Positions 18,258 through 25,979 of a DNA stretch of 64,000 nt are shown piece by piece. The position numbers were made by a program, and so were the translations under genes. Source of the stretch: G963676095 sp963676095 (GTDB lineage: Bacteria > Bacteroidota > Bacteroidia > Bacteroidales > Prolixibacteraceae); assembly GCA_963676095.1 (NCBI GenBank), contig OY781040.1, forward strand, positions 1,488,001 to 1,552,000, given 5' to 3'. Positions within the stretch are counted from its first letter, which is position 1, and every line of letters begins with the position of its first letter. The notes beneath the pieces are model-generated. The model did no database searches, was not told the origin of the DNA, and worked only from the letters and a program-made list of their open reading frames with translations.

Positions 18258-20888
18258 TTATTTCAGCTTGGCAATCTGTTCTTCCAACACCTTGATTTTT
18301 GCTTCAGCATCAGCCTTTTTTGCCTTTTCGATATCGACAACAGACTCTGGAGCATTATTTACAAACCGTTCATTATTTAGTTTCTTCATCACCGACGCCA
18401 AGAAACCACGGGTATAATCCAGATCGGCATTCAGCTTTTTAAGCTCTTCATCAACATCAACCAGACCGCCCCGCGGAATAAAAAATGTTGACGATTTCAC
18501 AAGAAAAGACGCAGCTCCCTGTACCTCGCCGGTAACCGAAGCAAGAGAGGACAGGTTCCCAAGTTTCACAAGAATACTGTCGAAAACACTTTCATAACCT
18601 TTATCTCCATTCATAATGCAAAGATCGAGCTGATCTTTGTTTGGGATATTATTCTTGGTCCGTACATTCCGGATCCCCGAAACAGCTTCTTTTACATCAT
18701 CAAATTGTTGGATCAGCGTTTCATTGTAGGAAGCAACCTCAGGCCAGTTACTGACCATAATACTTTCTCCTTCCTTCCGGGGCTTCAATAACTGCCAAAT
18801 TTCCTCACTTACAAACGGCATAAACGGATGAAGGAACCGTAACAGAGCATCAAAAATCTCAACCAGTTCGTCGTAGGTTTTACCGTCAATTGGTTTCTGA
18901 TAAGCCGGTTTAACAATTTCAAGCAACCACCCGGAAAACTCATCCCTGACCGTCATGTAAACGTTCATCAGAGCATCCGAGATCCTGAATTTATCGAAAT
19001 GATCGTTTGTCTGCCCGATAATCTGGCTGAACCGGTTATTAAACCAGGTTATAGCAAGACGGGAATGTTCAGGCTGAGGAATAGAACTATCAACGGCCCA
19101 ACCTCTGATCAGGCGAAATGAGTTCCAGATTTTTGTGGCAAAACCGGCTCCCTGCTGCGGCAGGCTCTCGTCGAAAAGCAAGTCTCCCCCGGCCGGAGAA
19201 CAAAGCAACATTCCTATCCGTACCCCGTCTGCCCCGTAAGTAGCGATCAGATCAAGAGGATCGGGTGAATTTCCCAGTGATTTTGACATCTTCCTGCGTA
19301 GCTTATCGCGGACCATCCCGGTAAAATAAACGTTCTTGAAAGGATACTGTCCCTTGTATTCATATCCGGTAATGATCATCCTTGCTACCCAGAAAAAAAT
19401 TATATCCGGGGCTGTTATCAGGTCATTGGTCGGGTAATAATATTTTATGTCATCGTTTTCCGGGTATCTGATCCCGTCGAAAACAGAGATCGGCCAGAGC
19501 CAGCTCGAGAACCAGGTATCAAGTACATCATCTTCCTGTCGAAGATCGGAAGTGGTAAGATGTTTATTTCCTGATTTTTCCCGGGCCAGTTTAAGCGCCT
19601 TTACTTCCGTTTCTGCTACGACAAACGTGCCATCCTTAAGAAAATAAACCGGGATCCGGTGGCCCCACCACAACTGACGGCTAATGCACCAGTCCTTTAT
19701 ATTCTCCATCCAATGCCGGTAAATATTTTTAAATTTTGGAGGATAAAACCGGATCGTATCGTTCATTACATTTTCAAGGGCTGGTTTAACCAGTTTTTCC
19801 ATCTTCAGAAACCATTGAGCCGACAATTTCGGTTCAATAACGGCATCGGTCCGTTCCGAAAAACCTATTTTATTGGTATATTCCTCAATCTTGTCGAGGT
19901 TCCCTGCTTTTACCAGCTCTGGAATAATCTTTTCCCTGACATCAAAACGGTCTTCCCCAACAAATAGGCCTGCACTTTCACTAAGAGTGCCGTCATCATT
20001 AAAAATATCAATTATAGGCAGGTTATATTTCAAACCGATAGCATAGTCATTCACATCATGGGCTGGGGTAATCTTCAGACAACCTGTTCCGAATTCCATA
20101 TCAACATATTCGTCTTCAATAATGGGAACAGATCTGTTTACTAAAGGAACAATTACCCTTTTCCCCTTCAGATTTCTGAATCGTTCATCATTGGGATTGA
20201 CACAAACCGCCGTGTCGCCAAGAATGGTCTCAGGACGAGTCGTGGCGATTGTTACATATTCTTCTGTAGTCCCTTCGATCCGATACTTCAGATAATATAA
20301 TTTTGACCGGACTTCCTTATAATTTACTTCCTCGTCAGAAAGGGCTGTTTTGGCCGCAGGGTCCCAATGTACCATACGAACTCCACGGTAAATAAGACCT
20401 TTATTATATAAATCGACAAACACCTTGATTACCGATTCACTACGGGCTTCGTCCATGGTAAAGCAGGTACGGTCCCAGTCACAGGAAGCCCCGAGTTTCT
20501 TTAATTGTTCCAGAATAATGCCGCCGTGTTTTTTTGTCCAGGCCCAAGCATGGTCCAGAAATTCATCACGGCTTAAATCATATTTTGAAATTCCCTCTCC
20601 ACGAAGTTTCCCGACAACTTTCGCTTCTGTGGCAATAGAGGCATGGTCCGTTCCCGGTACCCAACAGGCATTCTTTCCAAGCATCCTGGCCCGGCGTGTG
20701 AGAATATCCTGAATCGTATTATTTAACATGTGCCCCATGTGGAGCACACCAGTAACATTGGGAGGAGGAATAACTACAGTATAAGGTTCCCTTTCATCAG
20801 GAACAGAATGGAAAAAACCGTTTTCCATCCAGTATTGGTACCACTTATCTTCTACTTCAGCGGGGTTATACTTACTGGGAATATCCAT
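18258..20888 (-). CDS. valS: Valyl-tRNA synthetase
   Basis: 876 residues, a normal bacterial length. The HIGH motif is PNVTGVLHMGHML (His50, His53) and the KMSKS motif RRKMSKSLGNSPDP (about residue 533). The editing domain segment TTRPETILGDTAVCVNPND and the WFSSWLWPISVF region are present. A C-terminal coiled coil of about 65 residues (LNADLDYTRGFLASVMKKLN) is the ValRS tRNA-binding arm. The enzyme charges tRNA-Val and edits Thr. It is the first gene of the valS-glmM unit, with a candidate -7 box 48 bp upstream. Confidence 0.98.
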   Translation of the reverse strand: MDIPSKYNPAEVEDKWYQYWMENGFFHSVPDEREPYTVVIPPPNVTGVLHMGHMLNNTIQDILTRRARMLGKNACWVPGTDHASIATEAKVVGKLRGEGISKYDLSRDEFLDHAWAWTKKHGGIILEQLKKLGASCDWDRTCFTMDEARSESVIKVFVDLYNKGLIYRGVRMVHWDPAAKTALSDEEVNYKEVRSKLYYLKYRIEGTTEEYVTIATTRPETILGDTAVCVNPNDERFRNLKGKRVIVPLVNRSVPIIEDEYVDMEFGTGCLKITPAHDVNDYAIGLKYNLPIIDIFNDDGTLSESAGLFVGEDRFDVREKIIPELVKAGNLDKIEEYTNKIGFSERTDAVIEPKLSAQWFLKMEKLVKPALENVMNDTIRFYPPKFKNIYRHWMENIKDWCISRQLWWGHRIPVYFLKDGTFVVAETEVKALKLAREKSGNKHLTTSDLRQEDDVLDTWFSSWLWPISVFDGIRYPENDDIKYYYPTNDLITAPDIIFFWVARMIITGYEYKGQYPFKNVYFTGMVRDKLRRKMSKSLGNSPDPLDLIATYGADGVRIGMLLCSPAGGDLLFDESLPQQGAGFATKIWNSFRLIRGWAVDSSIPQPEHSRLAITWFNNRFSQIIGQTNDHFDKFRISDALMNVYMTVRDEFSGWLLEIVKPAYQKPIDGKTYDELVEIFDALLRFLHPFMPFVSEEIWQLLKPRKEGESIMVSNWPEVASYNETLIQQFDDVKEAVSGIRNVRTKNNIPNKDQLDLCIMNGDKGYESVFDSILVKLGNLSSLASVTGEVQGAASFLVKSSTFFIPRGGLVDVDEELKKLNADLDYTRGFLASVMKKLNNERFVNNAPESVVDIEKAKKADAEAKIKVLEEQIAKLK

Positions 20889-20935
20889 CTTTTATTTATT
20901 TTGAAAATCGTTATGACTTTTTCATTTTCAGCCTG

Positions 20936-20943
20936 CAAAATTA
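20936..20943 (-). promoter_or_regulatory. Candidate -7 box of valS
   Basis: CAAAATTA on the plus strand reads TAATTTTG on the minus strand, 48 bp upstream of the valS ATG. Confidence 0.5.
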
Positions 20944-21039
20944 AAAAAAGTTTACTGAATAAAGTCGTTTTTAAAAGATGGCAGGAAAATCGGTAATAAA
21001 TCGGCGCTACAGAAATATGCGACCTACCCCTATTATTTG

Positions 21040-22077
21040 TTAGTTGTCATATTTATATATGCAATAAGCATTCTCAAAAAAATGTCCCTTGGTAAAAAAA
21101 CAGGCTCCCCGGCAACCGGCCCTGCAAAACGGGCCCATGTCACATTCTTTACACTTCCCGGTCAAAAGCGTTGTATCAAAATTCCGGTTATACGAAAAAT
21201 TCCCGTCTTTATTCCATATATCAGCGAGGCTTTCTTCCCTAAGATTTCCTTCAATAAAAATATCGTCATATAAGGATTCACATCCCTTTACATTCCCGAT
21301 ACTGTCGATCCCAACAACCGACAAACCAGCCTGGCACGCGGACCAATAATTAATATTCCCGGGATATCCTCTTATAAATTTTTCGTTTTCATCATAATAA
21401 CCGATATTATCGCCTGTATAAATATTCATTTTTGCTTCTTCCCGCTTTTCCCGGATAAATGCAGTAAGCCTTCTGGTGTTTTCTGCCGAAATTAACTTTT
21501 CTTTATGTCCGCTTAAATTTCCCATTGGATTAGCAAGCTGTAACTGCCATACTTTAACACCATTATCAAGAAGAAAGACATATAAATCTTCAAGATCGCC
21601 AAAATTTGTATTTAACAAAGTTGTATTAATTCCAACTGGAATATTCTCTTTGTTCAAACGGGAAATTGCCCGCTGTAAATGACTGAATGACCGCGAATTA
21701 TTTCTGATCCGGTTATGGTTCTCTTCCATGCCATCAATAGACAGCGCGACATTGGATAGTCTTGCATACCGGATCTCTTCGACTTGTTTGTCTCCAAATA
21801 AAAATCCATTGGTAATAATATTCACTATAATCTCTTGGTCTGCCAACTCCCTGGCAATTTTTTCCCAACCCCGGTAAAGAAAAACCTCTCCCCCAATCAG
21901 GGATACGTATTTACAACCAAGTTCTGCAAGTTCTGCAGCCACAGCCATAGCTTCCTCGTTCGACAACTCATTCTCCCGCTTATGACCGGCCCGTGACCCA
22001 CAATGAAGACAATTCATGTTGCACTGTAAAGTTAATTCCCAAACACAGTGAATGGGAAGATACTTATTGCTAATCAT
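21040..22077 (-). CDS. Radical SAM/SPASM domain protein, likely peptide- or protein-modifying
   Basis: 345 residues. The radical SAM cluster motif is LTLQCNMNCLHC (Cys19, Cys23, Cys26). GGEVFLYRGW is the usual GGE motif for SAM binding. A C-terminal SPASM region has multiple Cys: the NVKGCESLYDD segment, then GKCKECDMGPFCRAGCRGAC, for auxiliary Fe-S clusters. SPASM enzymes typically modify ribosomal peptides or make enzyme cofactors (thioether, C-C or epimerised products). The gene follows an unknown 157-residue gene at 61 bp, separated by a strong hairpin, an arrangement like precursor/maturase pairs. No transporter or protease is adjacent. The substrate is not identifiable from sequence. 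Confidence 0.9.
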   Translation of the reverse strand: MISNKYLPIHCVWELTLQCNMNCLHCGSRAGHKRENELSNEEAMAVAAELAELGCKYVSLIGGEVFLYRGWEKIARELADQEIIVNIITNGFLFGDKQVEEIRYARLSNVALSIDGMEENHNRIRNNSRSFSHLQRAISRLNKENIPVGINTTLLNTNFGDLEDLYVFLLDNGVKVWQLQLANPMGNLSGHKEKLISAENTRRLTAFIREKREEAKMNIYTGDNIGYYDENEKFIRGYPGNINYWSACQAGLSVVGIDSIGNVKGCESLYDDIFIEGNLREESLADIWNKDGNFSYNRNFDTTLLTGKCKECDMGPFCRAGCRGACFFTKGHFFENAYCIYKYDN

Positions 22078-22100
22078 TTCTCTTATGTTTTTTCAGCAAT

Positions 22101-22129
22101 AAGACCGGGAATTATAAACTCCCGGTCTT
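22101..22129 (-). terminator. Hairpin between the 157-residue gene and the radical SAM gene
   Basis: AAGACCGGGA (22101-22110) pairs perfectly with TCCCGGTCTT (22120-22129) around a 9-nt loop. On the minus strand the downstream sequence (ATTGCTGAAAAAA) lacks a real T-run, so it may act as a partial terminator or an mRNA stabiliser giving more of the upstream gene than of the radical SAM gene. Confidence 0.6.
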
Positions 22130-22138
22130 TCATATCGC

Positions 22139-22612
22139 TTATTCAGGTTTAGCCATATACAAAACAACTATAGGTGAGAATCCTTCAATTTGACCTGAAT
22201 TGGCTCCAATGACAACGGTATTCCCAAGGTTTGTTCTGAAATACCAGTAAGGTTCCGATGCCGCAGGATGAACAAGAGGCCAGGATAAGGAAATCTGAGT
22301 AAACTTATCACCCCCGTTTTGCGAATGGAAAATTTTAATTGCCTCTTCAATACCGATTTTATAACCATTAAACGGAATGATCCCCAGCGGACAAAGAATT
22401 GGCTTAGGCTGAGTCATTCCTTTCAGAGGAGGCTGGGCCACGTAGTATTCATAACAACTTCCATCTTCAGCGCGAACAACAACATCCCATCCCAGGATAT
22501 CTTCAATACTGCTTCCTATTCCATGCTTTATGCGTGCTTCTTTTCTTTCCAATCCGATGCAGGTTATACCTGTCTTTTCTTTTACAGATGACAATAGTTT
22601 TGAAACGTTCAT
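22139..22612 (-). CDS. Unknown 157-residue protein upstream of the radical SAM enzyme
   Basis: I do not recognise a family. The start at 22612 (MNVSKLLSSVKEKTGITCI) is chosen because an A-rich Bacteroidota-like leader precedes it; the open frame upstream to 22819 is Lys/Arg-rich and reads as non-coding. The protein is soluble, with three Cys (in ITCIGLER, GSCYEYYV and ILCPLGI) and a C-terminal half (YKIGIEEAIKIFHSQNGGDK, then PYWYFRTNLGNTVVIGANSG) vaguely like a PepSY-type fold, which is a guess. The neighbouring radical SAM/SPASM gene suggests it could be a substrate or partner of that enzyme; this is inference. Confidence 0.7.
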   Translation of the reverse strand: MNVSKLLSSVKEKTGITCIGLERKEARIKHGIGSSIEDILGWDVVVRAEDGSCYEYYVAQPPLKGMTQPKPILCPLGIIPFNGYKIGIEEAIKIFHSQNGGDKFTQISLSWPLVHPAASEPYWYFRTNLGNTVVIGANSGQIEGFSPIVVLYMAKPE

Positions 22613-23152
22613 TTTTGGTTTTGTTTTATTGGTTATTTTACTTCTTTTGTTTTTAAGCCCGATCCGGGAAACATCTTCTACCGGGTGAATCAGCAACAAA
22701 CCGATAGTATCCCTTATTTGCCTGCCGGCCCTGCTCTGATCATATAACCTCCTTTCTTTGATTATATAGTTTATGTGCCTAAAAGGCTTTGCCTTCCTTG
22801 CGCATTTCTGAATCGTCATAAATCAAAAATGGTTATTTCCCCGCATTGCTATTAACATAAACAGGCATTTCTTCCAGCTCACCCAAAACCCTTAAGAAAA
22901 ATAAAAATTAAGTCATCATCTCTATCGTTAGCACCTTCATGATTTTTTTTGATTAAGGAAAGGAATCAAGTATACAACGATTTAAATAACTGTAAAAATG
23001 CGATTTAACTAAAAAAAGAAAACAGTTTCTATCGCTATAAAATATATTTACTTAATTATAATTTAATTAGCACAATTTACAAAATTTTGTTTAAATCCGG
23101 AAACAACTAACATAAAATATTTATTTAAGAATAAATTCGATATTTTGATAAA
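22613..23152. other. Gene-poor, AT-rich intergenic stretch
   Basis: No convincing gene. It contains a 12-bp palindrome ACAAAATTTTGT at 23079-23090 and two minus-strand mini-ORFs: MPVYVNSNAGK (22833-22868), and MIRAGPAGK (22714-22743) preceded by a full AAAGGAGG Shine-Dalgarno-like sequence, which is rare in Bacteroidota. I found no clear TAnnTTTG box for the 157-residue gene. Confidence 0.5.
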
Positions 23153-23181
23153 TAAAAAACCCTGCCGGAATGCGGCAGGGT
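23153..23181 (-). terminator. Terminator of ald
   Basis: ACCCTGCCG (23159-23167) pairs with CGGCAGGGT (23173-23181) around GAATG; the minus strand continues with a run of T. Confidence 0.88.
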
Positions 23182-23206
23182 CACCAAAGAATATCTTTCA
23201 ACTTTA

Positions 23207-24319
23207 TTATAAAACAGAATCAACATCGACATAAGGCAGTCCGAAGGCTTCAGCAACGCCCTTATAAACAACCTTTCCATCGACAATATTCAAGCCTTTT
23301 TTTAGTGGCAGACTATCCTTACAAGCCTGTTTCCAGCCTTTATTTGCAATTTGTACGGCAAACGGCAACGTTGCATTCGTGAGGGCAAGTGTTGACGTTC
23401 TTGGCACAGCTCCCGGCATATTGGCAACACTATAATGGATAACATCGTCAATTACAAAAGTAGGATGGTCATGAGTAGTTGCTTTTGTCGTTTCGAAGCA
23501 CCCCCCCTGATCGACTGCGACATCAACCATAACTGTTCCTGGCCTCATTGTCGATACCATATCCCTGGTGACCAACTTTGGTGTTTTTGCCCCCGGTATC
23601 AATACAGCTCCAATAATCAGGTCATGAGTTTTGACCATTTCACGGATGTTATACTCGTTGCTCATCATTGTTTTAACATTGGCCGGCATAATATCGTCCA
23701 GATAACGAAGACGTTTCAGGCTGACATCCATGATCGTAACGTCTGCACCCATTCCCCCGGCAACTTTGGCAGCCTCAGTTCCGACAATACCTCCTCCGAT
23801 GATCAATACTTTTGCCGGAGGAACACCTGCTACTCCCCCAAGGAGCACACCATAACCACCAAACGGCTTCTCAAGATATTTGGCCCCTTCCTGAACAGAC
23901 ATCCGTCCTGCAACTTCAGACATAGGCACCAGCAATGGAAGGGAACGGTCATCCATCTCGACAGTCTCATACGCCAAACAAACAGCCTTGCTGTTAATCA
24001 TGGCATTGGTCAGTTCCTCTCCTGATGCAAAATGAAAATAGGTGTAAAGGATTTGTCCCTTTTTAACCAGACCATATTCCTCGGCAATAGGCTCTTTTAC
24101 TTTAATGATCATTTCTGCAATTTTATATACTTCCTCTATCCCGGGAAGAAGCTTTGCTCCTGCAGCTAAATAATCTTCATCAGAAAACCCACTACCGCTG
24201 CCGGCCCCAGCCTGAATATGAATTTCATGTCCATACTTCAGTAACTCTGCTGCTCCGGCAGGTGTCAACGCCACTCGGTTTTCATTATTCTTAATTTCCT
24301 TAGGCACTCCGATTATCAT
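23207..24319 (-). CDS. ald: Alanine dehydrogenase
   Basis: 370 residues, standard length. The N-terminus MIIGVPKEIKNNENRVALTP is diagnostic of the alanine dehydrogenase/PNT family. The catalytic Lys75 (IIKVKEP) and His96 (YTYFHFAS) are at the positions expected for AlaDH. The NAD-binding motif is VLIIGGGIVGTEAAKVA. The enzyme interconverts L-alanine with pyruvate plus ammonia using NAD, in the cytosol, linking amino-acid catabolism and nitrogen assimilation. The gene diverges from an aminotransferase gene with which it shares a 251-bp intergenic region; each side has a candidate promoter box. Confidence 0.97.
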   Translation of the reverse strand: MIIGVPKEIKNNENRVALTPAGAAELLKYGHEIHIQAGAGSGSGFSDEDYLAAGAKLLPGIEEVYKIAEMIIKVKEPIAEEYGLVKKGQILYTYFHFASGEELTNAMINSKAVCLAYETVEMDDRSLPLLVPMSEVAGRMSVQEGAKYLEKPFGGYGVLLGGVAGVPPAKVLIIGGGIVGTEAAKVAGGMGADVTIMDVSLKRLRYLDDIMPANVKTMMSNEYNIREMVKTHDLIIGAVLIPGAKTPKLVTRDMVSTMRPGTVMVDVAVDQGGCFETTKATTHDHPTFVIDDVIHYSVANMPGAVPRTSTLALTNATLPFAVQIANKGWKQACKDSLPLKKGLNIVDGKVVYKGVAEAFGLPYVDVDSVL

Positions 24320-24347
24320 ATCGTATAAGTTTAAAAAATGATGAGAT

Positions 24348-24355
24348 CAAAATTA
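24348..24355 (-). promoter_or_regulatory. Candidate -7 box of ald
   Basis: CAAAATTA on the plus strand reads TAATTTTG on the minus strand, 28 bp upstream of the ald ATG. Confidence 0.5.
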
Positions 24356-24537
24356 GATTAAAGCTTCATTTGATAACATGATTTTAAGCAAGAAATTAAA
24401 ACAAATCCAAATAGTTAACAAATAATTAATCTGTATGACAAATGACAAGTGTAATACATAATAAATCATCACTCTTTAATAAATAAAAATTTCATTTTTA
24501 ACTGGAAACAATGATTTTTATTTAAAATTGTTAGTTG

Positions 24538-24545
24538 TATCTTTG
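24538..24545 (+). promoter_or_regulatory. Candidate -7 box of the aminotransferase gene
   Basis: TATCTTTG fits TAnnTTTG and lies 25 bp before the ATG at 24571. This position rules against the upstream in-frame TTG at 24535 as a start. Confidence 0.6.
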
Positions 24546-24570
24546 CCGACCTGAAAAAATACTTTTAGAC

Positions 24571-25770
24571 ATGCCAACCACATCGCAACGAGGAAACAGA
24601 ATGCCTGATTCACCAATCAGGAAACTCGTTCCTTTGGCAAATAAAGCCAAAGAGATGGGCCGTAAAGTGTACCATTTAAATATTGGTCAGCCCGATCTGC
24701 CGACACCGCAAAAGGCTATAGACGCTATCCGGAATATCGACAGGAGAATACTGGAGTACAGTCCAAGTGAAGGAATATTATCCCTGCGGCAAAAACTGGC
24801 GAAATATTATCAGAAGTTTAACATTGATGCGCAGGTTGAAGATATTATTATAACATCCGGAGGTAGCGAGGCGGTTACCTTCGCATTTATGTCATGTATG
24901 GATCCGGGTGACGAAATCATTGTCCCGGAACCGGCCTATGCTAATTACGAGGCTTTTGCCATAGTGGCAGGAGCTGTTATCAAATCAATCCCGGCATCGA
25001 TTGATGAAGGGTTCAGCCTTCCCCCAATCGAAGAATTCGAGAAACTGATCACTCCGAAAACAAAGGGATTTATGATCTGTAACCCCAATAACCCTACAGG
25101 CTATCTTTATACCCATTCGGAAATGAATGCCATCCGTGACCTTGTAAAAAAATATGATTTATTTCTGTTTTCGGACGAGGTCTATCGGGAATTTTGTTAC
25201 ACAGGTGCTCCGTATATTTCGGCTTTTCACCTCGCAGGAATAGAACAGAATGTAATCCTTATCGATTCTGTATCAAAACGATACAGCGAATGTGGCATCA
25301 GAATAGGGGCATTAATAACAAAAAACGAGGAAGTAAGGCGTAATGTCATGAAGTTTTGCCAGGCCCGCCTCAGTCCTCCTTTAATAGGGCAAATTGCGGC
25401 TGAAGCATCAATGGAGGATACTGATGACTACATGATGGACTCCTATAATGAATATGTAGAAAGGAGAAAATTCCTGATTGACGGGCTAAACCGGATTGAG
25501 GGCGTTTACTCACCAATTCCGATGGGAGCCTTTTACACGCTGACCCGCCTGCCGGTAGACGATGCCGATAAATTCTGTGCATGGTTGCTTTCCGATTTCG
25601 AATACCAGAATGAAACCATTTTTATGGCACCTGCATCCGGATTTTATACGACTCCCGGGCATGGCAAGGATGAGGTACGTATTGCTTATGTCTTAAAAAA
25701 GAAGGACCTGGCCAAGGCCCTGAAAATATTAGAAGAAGCATTAAAAGTTTATCCCGGAAGAACAAGATAA
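24571..25770 (+). CDS. Class I pyridoxal-phosphate aminotransferase (aspartate aminotransferase-like)
   Basis: 399 residues from the ATG at 24571 (MPTTSQRGNRMPDSPIRKL). Fold-type I signatures: NIGQPDLPTP near the N-terminus, ICNPNNPTGYLYT, SDEVYREFCY, the PLP-lysine loop DSVSKRYSECGIRIG (Lys236) and the C-terminal Arg region HGKDEVRIAYV. It transfers an amino group between an amino acid and a 2-oxo acid; aspartate or a broad-specificity role is typical, but specificity cannot be read here. It is divergent from ald, so a shared role in amino-acid nitrogen metabolism is plausible. A near-perfect bidirectional terminator separates it from recQ. Confidence 0.93.
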   Translation: MPTTSQRGNRMPDSPIRKLVPLANKAKEMGRKVYHLNIGQPDLPTPQKAIDAIRNIDRRILEYSPSEGILSLRQKLAKYYQKFNIDAQVEDIIITSGGSEAVTFAFMSCMDPGDEIIVPEPAYANYEAFAIVAGAVIKSIPASIDEGFSLPPIEEFEKLITPKTKGFMICNPNNPTGYLYTHSEMNAIRDLVKKYDLFLFSDEVYREFCYTGAPYISAFHLAGIEQNVILIDSVSKRYSECGIRIGALITKNEEVRRNVMKFCQARLSPPLIGQIAAEASMEDTDDYMMDSYNEYVERRKFLIDGLNRIEGVYSPIPMGAFYTLTRLPVDDADKFCAWLLSDFEYQNETIFMAPASGFYTTPGHGKDEVRIAYVLKKKDLAKALKILEEALKVYPGRTR

Positions 25771-25856
25771 GTAGTTATTTTTGACCAAATCGGATGGTTT
25801 GAACATATAATGATTACTTAAAATCGGTAGGACACGAAATTGTTCTTATTATAATT

Positions 25857-25896
25857 TTATAAAAAAGGACGATCTGACAAACGTCCTTTTTTATAA
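25857..25896. terminator. Bidirectional terminator between the aminotransferase and recQ
   Basis: A 15-bp perfect stem, TTATAAAAAAGGACG (25857-25871) with CGTCCTTTTTTATAA (25882-25896), around a 10-nt loop, giving T-runs on both strands between convergent genes. Confidence 0.9.
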
Positions 25897-25979
25897 AAAA
25901 TTCAACTCAAAAAAATAAGATACGTTCTATCGAATTTATTTTTTAGCTAAATCAACATGACGACAAATAATTAATTTAA

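Noticed and set aside
22613..22819. N-terminal extension of the 157-residue gene to 22819
   Set aside because: The extra 69 codons are Lys/Arg-rich and unlike the rest; an A-rich leader before the ATG at 22612 is more typical for Bacteroidota.
22833..22868. Mini-ORF MPVYVNSNAGK as an annotated gene
   Set aside because: Eleven codons, no homology or promoter evidence; kept only as a low-interest observation.
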